A DNA stretch of 64,000 bases. It comes from Vibrio qingdaonensis (lineage in GTDB: Bacteria > Pseudomonadota > Gammaproteobacteria > Enterobacterales > Vibrionaceae). The stretch spans positions 120,173 through 184,172 of the forward strand of contig NZ_JAKRRY010000005.1 in the NCBI RefSeq assembly GCF_026191675.1, written 5' to 3'. The notes beneath the pieces were generated by a model that did no database searches, had not been told where the DNA came from, and saw nothing but the letters and a program-made list of their open reading frames with translations. The position numbers and the translations under genes are program-made. Below are positions 35,198-43,678 of this stretch, piece after piece (within the stretch, counting starts at the first letter, position 1; the number at the start of each line of letters is the position of its first letter).

Positions 35198-35580
35198 ATA
35201 TCTCTTACTCGCCGCAATCCAGCGACTAAAGGTGCTCCATGCATCAATCCATGACAGTAATGCTGAAGTCCGTCAGCTTATTCCATTCATCGCCATCCTA
35301 GCGGTGTCCAAACGGTATTCCTTACCCGCTAACCATCCTCGCTAGCACTCATCACTCGTTCCTAACCGGTGTCCTTAACATCCATCCTGATGCTTGTTCC
35401 CTACTTCGTCCAAAAGTGTCCACTGCCTTCCTTAGTTCGTTACCTATCCTAGTAACGGTTGCATCCTTTCAATGTCCTGTTTGCTCTCCGTGCCGACGGC
35501 GCTTCCTAAACCATCGAATCGTCTTCCTGACGATGCCCATTCCTTAAGCGCTTCCTGTTCCGTGTCGCTATCCTGTCGAC
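35165..35580 (-). ncRNA. csrB: CsrB-family regulatory sRNA
   Basis: About 415-nt non-coding RNA on the minus strand. I count about 27 GGA trinucleotides in this span, mostly as AGGA, AAGGA or CAGGA and many in the loops of short hairpins (for example CGTTACTAGGATAGGTAACG and CGTCAGGAAGACG). This is the hallmark of CsrB/CsrC/RsmZ RNAs, which sequester the translational repressor CsrA. It ends in a strong terminator (AACCCCGA stem, then a T-rich run). A -10-like TATTAT lies at 35588-35593 without a good -35, as for activator-dependent promoters. Vibrio species carry several such RNAs (CsrB, C, D), so the exact name within the family is open. Confidence 0.9.
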
Positions 35581-35738
35581 AAGAGATATAATAATGCAAT
35601 TAAGGGGAATTGATGTGTTACTAAGATGTAAAAACCCAGAACCTATCAAACCCACTTAGAGTAATTCATTAAAAAACAATAGCTTAAAATCACAACCTTC
35701 AAAGTCTTCACGCTGATAACGGCCAATACTTACGTCCT

Positions 35739-35756
35739 TGTGAGTGATCTCGCACA
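35739..35756. promoter_or_regulatory. GacA/UvrY/VarA-type upstream activating site for the sRNA
   Basis: TGTGAGTGATCTCGCACA is an 18-bp imperfect palindrome. It matches the UvrY/GacA box TGTGAGAGATCTCTTACA, as I recall it, at 15 of 18 positions. It lies about 165 bp upstream of the inferred sRNA start, similar to the distant site used at E. coli csrB. This supports control of the sRNA by a BarA/UvrY (VarS/VarA) system. Confidence 0.8.
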
Positions 35757-35875
35757 AGATACACGGAGAGAATGGCCACCTCGCCGATTTTACGTAAACA
35801 AGACGTTGTCATTAATAGACCATAACCATGAACAAACGTGAGGCTATCCACGGACAGCAGCCTATCCTCGACGGA

Positions 35876-35908
35876 AGAAAAAAAAGCGACCTCTTAAAGA
35901 GATCGCTT
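35876..35908 (-). terminator. Rho-independent terminator of pfaABCD
   Basis: AAGCGAYCTCTT-type stem (left 35884-35895, right ending 35908) followed on the minus strand by eight T. It lies about 110 bp past the pfaD stop. Confidence 0.88.
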
Positions 35909-35955
35909 AGCGTGTATATTAGCCATCAGGTCATACGTTAACGATTTCGTCACAC

Positions 35956-36010
35956 ATTAACCATCAAGTGACATATTAACCATCAAGTGACCTATTAACC
36001 ATCAAGTGAG
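35956..36010. repeat. Three tandem 19-bp repeats after pfaD
   Basis: Copies of ATTAACCATCAAGTGACMT at 35956, 35975 and 35994 (last one partial), ending 7 bp before the pfaD stop codon. More diverged copies seem to precede them (ATTAGCCATCAGGT near 35919). They fall in the 3' untranslated part of the pfa transcript, before its terminator. Confidence 0.9.
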
Positions 36011-36017
36011 AAACCAC

Positions 36018-37655
36018 TTAAGCCATTCGTTGGTTCGGCGTCCAGCGTGCAAGCTCTGGCGTTAATTTAATGCCTTGTGAAGTGAGTAAATTAATACGCG
36101 CTAGATACGCGGCACCATGCATCAAGTGTTTTGCAAGATCAACCGCATTACGCTGCTGGTAATCATCAAGATAGCTGTCTTTTGCCCACGCATTAAACGC
36201 GCCTAGTGCAGGACCAGCCCATACTTGATAATCCATCTCACGGCCCTTTTCACCCGTGTTTGACCAGCGGCTAGAAAGACCCAGATACCAGCGGAAGATA
36301 AGCGCCATTTTACGCTTTGGGTTACCTTCTGCACGTTCAATCTGTTTCGGGTCACGTTCATTAAAGTGCGCTACCGTACCAGCCCAGATATCATCCAAGG
36401 TTGAACGGAATACCTGAGTCTCAAGCTTGTGGCGCTCGTCGGCAGGAATGGCTTCAATCGAGTCGTAACGGGTGTATATCTCGTACAATTTGTTGGCACG
36501 CATTGGGAACAAGGTACCGCGCTTCACCACTTGCAGCTTCACGCCCATTTCAAACATATCAGCCGCAGGCGCCATCGTCACATCAGCCATTTCAGTGGTA
36601 GAAAGCAACTTACGGGTATGCTCGCTCGCGCCCGCTTCTACACACGCTTGGTTGATTGAGCCCGTCACAATGTATGCCGCGCCCATATTAAAGGTCGCTA
36701 GTGCGGCGTCTGGTGTACCAACACCACCGCCACACCCAACACGAATCGGGGTTTTAAACTGATACTGGGCTTGGATTTTGTCTTTCAATGCCAAAATTGT
36801 TGGCAGTAACGTCACCAGTGGACGGTTGTCCGTGTGACCACCAGAGTCAGCCTCTGCAGTTATATCATCAGCCATTGGCACCAGCTGCGCCAGTTCCATT
36901 TGCTCAGCGCTAATGCGCCCTTCATCCACCAACGCTTGCAGCATTTTCACCGGCGCAGGCGCCATGAACTTGCTGGCCACTTCCGTACGGCTCACCTTAG
37001 CGATGACCTTGTTGCCAATCTGAATCTCGCCTTTAGCGTCACGGCTCAGACCTGCCGCTCGGTAGTGGACGATTTGCGGTGTTAAGCCTAAAAATGCCGA
37101 CGCTTCTACCGTCTTCACTTTGTGCTTCAAAAATAGCTCCACGCTGCCACGCTCAAGCGCTGGTTCACTTGGGCTATGGATCAAGTTAAACGCGTACGGG
37201 CCGTTTGGTAGCGCCGCTTGAATGCGGTTAATCGCTTGTTCAACGCGAGACGGAATAAGACCCGCTGCGCCAAATGAACAGAGAATACCCGCTTGACCAA
37301 GGGCAATAACCAGCTCTTCCGAAGAGATGCCGTTTGCCATCGCGCCCGCATAGTAAGCGTATTTTACCCCGTGGCAGCGACGAAACTCTTCATCGCCAAG
37401 GCTTTGTGTACCAAGCGCTGGCGCATAAGCGCTGACAGGTTGGCTGTTTGCTGCGCTTGCCGCGTCACCTGACGTCACTTCTGCGTGTTGGCTAAGCCCC
37501 AATCCTTTCTCAGGATGGTTCACCACATAGCAGCCAAGGCTTAAGTCTTTAAGAATGGTTGCCATTGTCGCTGGGTCAAAATGCGTCGTGCTGTCTTCAA
37601 TTTGCCACGGCCATGGAGAAAGCTTTTCGTTGTTCATGGTTAGTTGTGTTGTCAT
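36018..37655 (-). CDS. pfaD: PUFA synthase enoyl reductase PfaD
   Basis: 545-aa stand-alone enoyl reductase of the Pfa synthase, related to FabK/nitronate monooxygenases (TIM barrel, FMN). It reduces enoyl-ACP intermediates bound to PfaA. Visible features are the N-terminal segment LKDLSLGCYVVNH, GILCSFGAAGLIPSRVEQAI, GGVGTPDAALATFNMGAAYIVTGSINQA (FMN phosphate-binding region), and EASEHTRKLLSTTEMADVTMAPAADMFEMG. An AAAGGA ribosome site precedes the ATG, and the pfaC stop is 20 bp upstream. Last gene of pfaABCD. Confidence 0.96.
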   Translation of the reverse strand: MTTQLTMNNEKLSPWPWQIEDSTTHFDPATMATILKDLSLGCYVVNHPEKGLGLSQHAEVTSGDAASAANSQPVSAYAPALGTQSLGDEEFRRCHGVKYAYYAGAMANGISSEELVIALGQAGILCSFGAAGLIPSRVEQAINRIQAALPNGPYAFNLIHSPSEPALERGSVELFLKHKVKTVEASAFLGLTPQIVHYRAAGLSRDAKGEIQIGNKVIAKVSRTEVASKFMAPAPVKMLQALVDEGRISAEQMELAQLVPMADDITAEADSGGHTDNRPLVTLLPTILALKDKIQAQYQFKTPIRVGCGGGVGTPDAALATFNMGAAYIVTGSINQACVEAGASEHTRKLLSTTEMADVTMAPAADMFEMGVKLQVVKRGTLFPMRANKLYEIYTRYDSIEAIPADERHKLETQVFRSTLDDIWAGTVAHFNERDPKQIERAEGNPKRKMALIFRWYLGLSSRWSNTGEKGREMDYQVWAGPALGAFNAWAKDSYLDDYQQRNAVDLAKHLMHGAAYLARINLLTSQGIKLTPELARWTPNQRMA

Positions 37656-37675
37656 TATAATTTGTCCTTTCTCAC

Positions 37676-40600
37676 TTAAGCTTCTTCGATGCAGATAGCA
37701 ATGTCTTTCACTTCATAGATACGAAGACCGTCTTTGCTCAAGTTGGCGTCACCAACAATGATTTTCTTGCCGTCTTCATCTTTAATCGCTGTAATGTGCA
37801 CATCGAGCGACATCTGTTTGTTCAACGGGTTGATTTGACCACGATATTTCCATTTTACTTCAGATTGGATCTGACCAAACTTCGGTGAACGGAAGCCCGC
37901 ACCAAGGTCTTTGTTTAGCGCATAGGTCTGCATCAATTCGATGATGGCTTCTACGCCAAGTGAACCCGGCATCACAGGATCTTGGTGGAAGTGGAATTGG
38001 AAGAACCAATCACTTGGGTCAATCGTGCGCTCAGCGTATAAGTAGCCCAGTCCTGATTTACCACCATCACTGGTGATTTGCACATTATCGATGAAGTTCA
38101 AACGGCCACCAGCCAACTGATAATGCGGCTGTGTTGCCCCATTTGCCAATACAGGTGCATTAAAGTAACGACTTGATTTATCAAGCAGGTTAATGCTGAC
38201 ATCTGGCGTACGATTGTTGTCGACATGCCATGGCTGCGTCACTTTACCGTTGTCCAAGCCAAGTTGATCTTTCAGCGCAGCGCCTTTGAAGTAACCAAAT
38301 ACCGCTTTGCCTTCATAGAAAGGCACACCATCGGTGCTCAACTCAAAGCTAAAGCTCTGTACGATGTTGGTGCCCATCATGACCGTCGACAGTAGACGAG
38401 AGTCATTGGTGATGGTTTTACCGCGTAAATCAACATTGCGCAGCATTTTGCCACTGCCGTCTAGGTTGCGGAAAAACAGTTCTTCACCAGGGAATCCTAG
38501 GGTCGTACCCATGTAGCCTGAGATAAAGCCATTTGGCTGCAGAGAGATCTCCATCAACACTGAATACGGCATCAAGGTTTCATGGCTGTTTTCGTCGAAA
38601 TACCAGGCATTTTCTGGGACTTCATACTCAGCAATACAAGACGATGGCTTTTTGAAGTCACCACGTTTACCGTTGATTTCTACTACGCGTGTCGTAAGCT
38701 GCAGATCGCCACACGGAGTGCGTGGTGGGATCATTCCACGATAAATAGAGAAGTCAGGGCCGAAACATTTTTCAATGTCACCCGTTGCAAACTCAAACAT
38801 ATGGTACGGCGTAAACGGAACCGTATCCGGCGTGCGGTTCAGATAATCAGGTGTGATTGGCGCTTCAACGTGCTGTAAAGGAATCACGCCTTTATTTGTT
38901 GCGGTCTCTAAATCGGGGATCTGAGCCATCAACGGCGCATTGACGGATGCTTGATTGCTCGCTTTGGTTTCTGTCGGTGCAACAGTTGCAGCCGTTAATG
39001 CCTCAACATTTACCGATTCGCTGCTAGCAATAAGTTGAGGATAACGAGTACATTCAGCTTCTTCCTTGATCATCACCCCAAGGTTTTGGAAATCAACAAT
39101 CACTTTGCCGTTCAGCAAGATATCGATGTTTGCTTTCGCATAAGGGCGTGGGCTAACACCAATTTCCGTCACTTCCATGCGGTATGTCAGCTGAGCTGAT
39201 TGTGGCAATACTTGCCCACGACAACGCACTTGTTGTGGCGCATTTTCTAATGGCTGGAAACGACCATTTTCAACTAGCGTGTGCATGCCAAGGTGCATCA
39301 TGTAGAACTGCAGTAATTGACCACAACCTTCCGCCATCAATGAACCGGCCATCACGTTGTCATCTTTAAAGTGACATGGGAAATACCAGTGCTCTTTCTC
39401 TAGCTGTTTGTGTCCTTCAATCAGACCTAAGCCCCATGTGCCGCCTTGTGGCTCTACTCGGCTCACTTGTTCAATCATCATGAACTTCTCAGAACTAAAG
39501 CACAGTGACGGTTGATGCTGGCTAGATTGATGCGTCGGACCAAAACATTCCGCGATGTTCGCCGTCAACAGGTGACGTAATGCACTGTGATCAAATTGCG
39601 ATTTCGGGCAATGTAATATTGGTTCAAAGCGTTGCTTCGTCGCTAATTGACGCGCCTTGATTTCGCTTTCGGTATGAATGACACCTTTACCATCCGCTAA
39701 CTCTTCATCGGTGAAGAAACCAGCACAACCGTTATCCATTTTCAGGATCATCTTGTCGCCGATAAAACACTCGTACGAGAAGAAGAACAACAAGGTATCG
39801 CCATTACGAGCGTAGTTGTTAATGGAGATATCGTAGCGCAGCGTATCACCACCACGAGGCAAGTCGCCAAGGAAGGTCAACGTACAATCTAGAAGACGAT
39901 AAACACGTTCGCCTTTGTTTTCAAAATCAATACCTAAGTAGCTGATCAACATCAGATCGCACTGGCCGGATTCAACCGCAACCGCCCATGGGATTTGGCC
40001 ATCCACTAAGTAAGGTGCGCCCACAGGAATGTCGTACTCGGTCGTCATCGTACTTGGCTTGTATTCCAGCATCGTGGCGTCAAGCTTGGTCACGCGAGAA
40101 ACCAAAAGATAATCAGTAGTTGGCAGTCTTACACGACGCTTATAGCTGTCGATAATCGCGTAATCTGGGCCAAAGACTTTGGCAATATCGCCTTCTGCGT
40201 ATTCAACCAGATCATCGTAATCCCAGATACAAGGTTTACGAACGGGTCTCGCTGGCGCCGCATACACGTTCACAGGCTCAACGCTTGGTTGAGTTTCAGT
40301 GATCGTTTGAGCGAGATTATCCTCTGGTTGAGTAATAGGTGCGTTATTGGTTACACCACTTTCTAAGCCCTGAGTGATTTCGTTCAATTGCGCTTTAAGG
40401 AGCGCATCAGCGATTTGTAAACCTTGTGCGCGATTGTGCAAAAAGGCTTGATGGACTTGTTGCGTCAATTGCTGGTTTTGTTGAAACGCAGAATCTTGAG
40501 TCGCGGATAATTGAGACGTCGGCGCGCTATTTTTAGCGGATAAAACATCAGTCATAGTGCTGTGATTACCTATAAACGGACTCTGACCGGTTGCATGCAA

Positions 40601-43600
40601 TGCCACGCCCGTCAAAGTTGTAGAGTTGGATGATTGAATTTCAATGGCTGGATTTGTCTTAACTAACTTAGTCTCAACTGGCCTAGTCTTAACTGGCATA
40701 GTCTTAACTGACATAGTCTCGACCGATTTAGTCTCGACCGATTTCGCCTCGACGGGTTTAGTCTCAACCGGCATAGCAACGGTCGCTGGCGACAACGTTG
40801 GTACTGACACCGTGCGGCGACCTGTTTTTCCAACCATTTTTTGTTGAATATGTGGCAACGTTGATAATGGCGTTTGCGTAATATGCTGATAAATATCGCG
40901 ACCACCAAGGGACACGGATTTAATCAGTTGACGCTTCGCATCACTGGCTATCTCGCGCTGTAAACGAAGTGTCAATGCTTGGGATTCAATCTTGGATTGC
41001 GAGACAAGCAATTGTGAACACTGCCCTTCACTAACGTTAGCAATGATCGCTTGTTTGGATGGATGACCTGCAACAGGGTCAGCAATACCATTGAGGTTTA
41101 GTAGACCATGAAGCAAACTCGCCATACCAGAAGCCGCTGAACAATGCCCTAACCGCTTGCTGGCTTGAGTTTGCTTAGCAACGTGGTTAACGAGTATGTC
41201 AGTGTGCCCCAAAGGCACGCCTTTCTCTGGCGCGTGGTTAAGCTCAACCACAGCAATTTGGCTTGAGTGCGTAGCAGATTGCGTCAATAACGCGTCGGTC
41301 ACGGCTTGACTACGAGTACGGTTACCAAACGCGAGTGCATCGATTCGACCATAGCTTATGACTTTACCATCTTCAGTAATTTGGCGCGTTGCAGCGTGCT
41401 GCTCGTCAACCAAAACAATGGCACCCGCCCCCTCACCAACATTCCAACCGGTATCCTGTGGCTGCATTGCCACTGGCGTCACACTGTTCTTGAGGATAAC
41501 GTGCTCGGCGCTGCCACTAAGATCAACCGCAGCAATCACAACCGCATCTAGCGACTCTTGCGACATCAGATTTTGCGCGACGTCTATACAACGCGTGACT
41601 GACTGCTCTGCAGCAGAGATGGTGAAGGCCGGGCCATTAAAGTCCCACAAAGACGAGATGCGCGACGCCATGATGTTACCAATGAAACTGGTGTATTGGT
41701 TAAGCTTCGCCGCATCCATGACACTGTCCATTGCGATTGCTTCTAGCGCTTGGTATTCGTCTTGCGACAACTCGACACCCATATTGGCAAAGCTATCTGC
41801 CAATTGGCTGTGCAGGTTGACACGACCACGGAATTGGTGCATTTCAAGCTCGGTTTCCATCGCAACCAAGACAGCGACTTTTTGTCCAGCCACTAACTTG
41901 GCATCACGAATCGCTTCGTCCGCGACTTTCATCAACAACAGCTGCTGAGAGATCAAACGATCATCTTCATTCGGTGGGATTTTAAAACGCAGAAAATCCA
42001 GCTCAAATTGATCAATATACGCGCCCGCTGGTACCGCATTCAGCCCAAACTGGCTGAGTAGCTCTGGATGCTGATCGAGCCCTTTCCAACGCTTTTTCGG
42101 CAATTCAATAAAGGCATTACCGTCAGTGTCAATGGCACGACTTAGCGCATTGATACTTGGCAATGAACCAAAGTGAGAAGCCAAGCCAGCGATGCTAAGT
42201 TCTGATGCCATCGGTGAAGCGGCGCTTGGGTACTGTTCGTTGCTGTCCTGCTTACTGTGAAGCGGCTCGTTAAATGGTGACGCAGCACCAGTGCTCGAAT
42301 AGGCCTCAAGCAACAAGTGCGCGTTACAGCCACCAAAACCAAACACGGATACCCCCGCGCAACGCTCTGAATTGCCCGATTTACCCGGCCAAGTTTGCAC
42401 GTTTCTTGGTAATGTCTGCGATCCAAATAGGCCATCAGGCGACGACAACGGCGTATCGAGGTTAATACTTGGTGGTAATACGCCCTCTTTCATCGCGAAA
42501 ATCATTTTCATGATTCCCGGCATGCCAGCTGCGGTAAGCAAGTGACCAAGGTTCGACTTTGCCGAGCCAATCAATGGCGCATTTGAGCCATTCAGTTTAT
42601 CGGCAAAGAATCGCTCCATCGAGGTCAACTCAACTTTATCACCCAACGGTGTTCCCGTTGCATGACATTCAATCACCTCGATACTGTCGGGTGTCAGTTC
42701 AGAGGCTTCATAGGCACGTTCAAATGCCTGTACTTGGCCTTTGCTGTTCGGACTCAACACAAATTGACCACGACCATCGTTAGACAGGCCAATCCCGCTG
42801 ACAACCGCATAAATATTGTCACCGTCGCGCTCCGCATCGGCTAAGCGCTTGAGCACTAATACGCCCGCGCCTTCGCCCGCAAATAATCCTTTGCTGTTGC
42901 TATCAAAAGGAACAGACACACCGTGATCGGGATAAGCGTGGAAGATCGAGAAGCCCATGTTGATAAAGAACGGGTCTGCACCGGAGACCGCGCCCGCAAG
43001 CATCATGTCAGCCTTACCTGTATTCAAATAATCACAGGCGAGCTTTAATGAATACACTGAGCTGGCACACGCCGCATCAAGGCTAAGTTGTACATTGCCA
43101 AGACCCAGTGCGTCCGCCACTAATTTAGAGGCATTGTGCGCCGCTGCGCCATTGACCGTATTCAAGTCATGCGCTAGCTCATTGGTTGGCAATAGTGAAA
43201 ACTGGTCACTATTGAGCTTAGTTTGAAGCGCCTTCTCAACCACTGAGTGATACATTGGAAGAAACAGATCATTGGAGCGAGTGGTAGGAAACGACAACGC
43301 CCCCATGATGACGCCAGTACGCTCAAGTACATCGGCATTTAAGGCAATACCGGCATCATCGAGTGCTTTACGACTCGTGTCCAGTGCCCAAAGAAAACTT
43401 TGGTCAACGCCCTTAAAAGATTCTTCCGTGACGCGGTAACCTTGACCATTAAACGCAAAGTTTTCGATGTAGCCGCCTTTATCACAATAAAAGCGATCCG
43501 ATTGGCCTTGGGTTCCTTGATAGTCTTGCGGGTTTGCCCCCAGTTTCTCTGCGCTTAACGTCGTGCGAGAGTCTTTTTTATCTATCAGGTTTTGCCAAAA

Positions 43601-43678
43601 ATCTTGTGGCGTATCCGCATCAGGGTATTGATTGGCAATACCGACAATGGCGATTTTGTTATTTTGCTGAGAACTCAC
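37676..43678 (-). CDS. pfaC: PUFA synthase PfaC (KS-CLF-DH-DH)
   Basis: 2000-aa multidomain subunit. Ketosynthase at about residues 5-460, with active Cys near 204 (DAACASSV) and His motifs ECHATGTPLGD and SNLGH. Chain length factor at about 510-930: the Cys position reads AAEQSVTRC, so it lacks the nucleophile, as expected. A linker rich in Thr, Val and Lys at about 966-1009 consists of five-residue repeats. Two FabA-like dehydratase/isomerase regions follow, with PCHFKDDNVMAGSL near 1434 and FHFHQDPVMPGSLG near 1896. These form and shift the cis double bonds of EPA or DHA. The GTG start overlaps the pfaB TGA (GTGA). Confidence 0.96.
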   Translation of the reverse strand: MSSQQNNKIAIVGIANQYPDADTPQDFWQNLIDKKDSRTTLSAEKLGANPQDYQGTQGQSDRFYCDKGGYIENFAFNGQGYRVTEESFKGVDQSFLWALDTSRKALDDAGIALNADVLERTGVIMGALSFPTTRSNDLFLPMYHSVVEKALQTKLNSDQFSLLPTNELAHDLNTVNGAAAHNASKLVADALGLGNVQLSLDAACASSVYSLKLACDYLNTGKADMMLAGAVSGADPFFINMGFSIFHAYPDHGVSVPFDSNSKGLFAGEGAGVLVLKRLADAERDGDNIYAVVSGIGLSNDGRGQFVLSPNSKGQVQAFERAYEASELTPDSIEVIECHATGTPLGDKVELTSMERFFADKLNGSNAPLIGSAKSNLGHLLTAAGMPGIMKMIFAMKEGVLPPSINLDTPLSSPDGLFGSQTLPRNVQTWPGKSGNSERCAGVSVFGFGGCNAHLLLEAYSSTGAASPFNEPLHSKQDSNEQYPSAASPMASELSIAGLASHFGSLPSINALSRAIDTDGNAFIELPKKRWKGLDQHPELLSQFGLNAVPAGAYIDQFELDFLRFKIPPNEDDRLISQQLLLMKVADEAIRDAKLVAGQKVAVLVAMETELEMHQFRGRVNLHSQLADSFANMGVELSQDEYQALEAIAMDSVMDAAKLNQYTSFIGNIMASRISSLWDFNGPAFTISAAEQSVTRCIDVAQNLMSQESLDAVVIAAVDLSGSAEHVILKNSVTPVAMQPQDTGWNVGEGAGAIVLVDEQHAATRQITEDGKVISYGRIDALAFGNRTRSQAVTDALLTQSATHSSQIAVVELNHAPEKGVPLGHTDILVNHVAKQTQASKRLGHCSAASGMASLLHGLLNLNGIADPVAGHPSKQAIIANVSEGQCSQLLVSQSKIESQALTLRLQREIASDAKRQLIKSVSLGGRDIYQHITQTPLSTLPHIQQKMVGKTGRRTVSVPTLSPATVAMPVETKPVEAKSVETKSVETMSVKTMPVKTRPVETKLVKTNPAIEIQSSNSTTLTGVALHATGQSPFIGNHSTMTDVLSAKNSAPTSQLSATQDSAFQQNQQLTQQVHQAFLHNRAQGLQIADALLKAQLNEITQGLESGVTNNAPITQPEDNLAQTITETQPSVEPVNVYAAPARPVRKPCIWDYDDLVEYAEGDIAKVFGPDYAIIDSYKRRVRLPTTDYLLVSRVTKLDATMLEYKPSTMTTEYDIPVGAPYLVDGQIPWAVAVESGQCDLMLISYLGIDFENKGERVYRLLDCTLTFLGDLPRGGDTLRYDISINNYARNGDTLLFFFSYECFIGDKMILKMDNGCAGFFTDEELADGKGVIHTESEIKARQLATKQRFEPILHCPKSQFDHSALRHLLTANIAECFGPTHQSSQHQPSLCFSSEKFMMIEQVSRVEPQGGTWGLGLIEGHKQLEKEHWYFPCHFKDDNVMAGSLMAEGCGQLLQFYMMHLGMHTLVENGRFQPLENAPQQVRCRGQVLPQSAQLTYRMEVTEIGVSPRPYAKANIDILLNGKVIVDFQNLGVMIKEEAECTRYPQLIASSESVNVEALTAATVAPTETKASNQASVNAPLMAQIPDLETATNKGVIPLQHVEAPITPDYLNRTPDTVPFTPYHMFEFATGDIEKCFGPDFSIYRGMIPPRTPCGDLQLTTRVVEINGKRGDFKKPSSCIAEYEVPENAWYFDENSHETLMPYSVLMEISLQPNGFISGYMGTTLGFPGEELFFRNLDGSGKMLRNVDLRGKTITNDSRLLSTVMMGTNIVQSFSFELSTDGVPFYEGKAVFGYFKGAALKDQLGLDNGKVTQPWHVDNNRTPDVSINLLDKSSRYFNAPVLANGATQPHYQLAGGRLNFIDNVQITSDGGKSGLGYLYAERTIDPSDWFFQFHFHQDPVMPGSLGVEAIIELMQTYALNKDLGAGFRSPKFGQIQSEVKWKYRGQINPLNKQMSLDVHITAIKDEDGKKIIVGDANLSKDGLRIYEVKDIAICIEEA
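40650..40780. repeat. 15-bp tandem repeats in the PfaC linker
   Basis: About eight to nine degenerate 15-bp units of the type TAGTCTCAACYGGHW. On the minus strand they encode pentads such as VETKS and VKTMP between the CLF and DH domains. The unit length keeps the frame. Confidence 0.85.

Noticed and set aside
35053..35247. 64-codon minus-strand frame
   Set aside because: It runs through the sRNA terminator and the sRNA 3' part; the sRNA explains this region better.
35919..36010. Repeats near pfaD considered as a CRISPR array
   Set aside because: The copies are directly adjacent with no spacers and no cas genes are in the window.
41358..41948. 196-codon plus-strand frame antisense to pfaC
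   Set aside because: Shadow of the strongly biased pfaC codons; no motif and no ribosome site. The same applies to other long antisense frames over the RND gene (8412-8906) and the small MscS gene (11311-11796).
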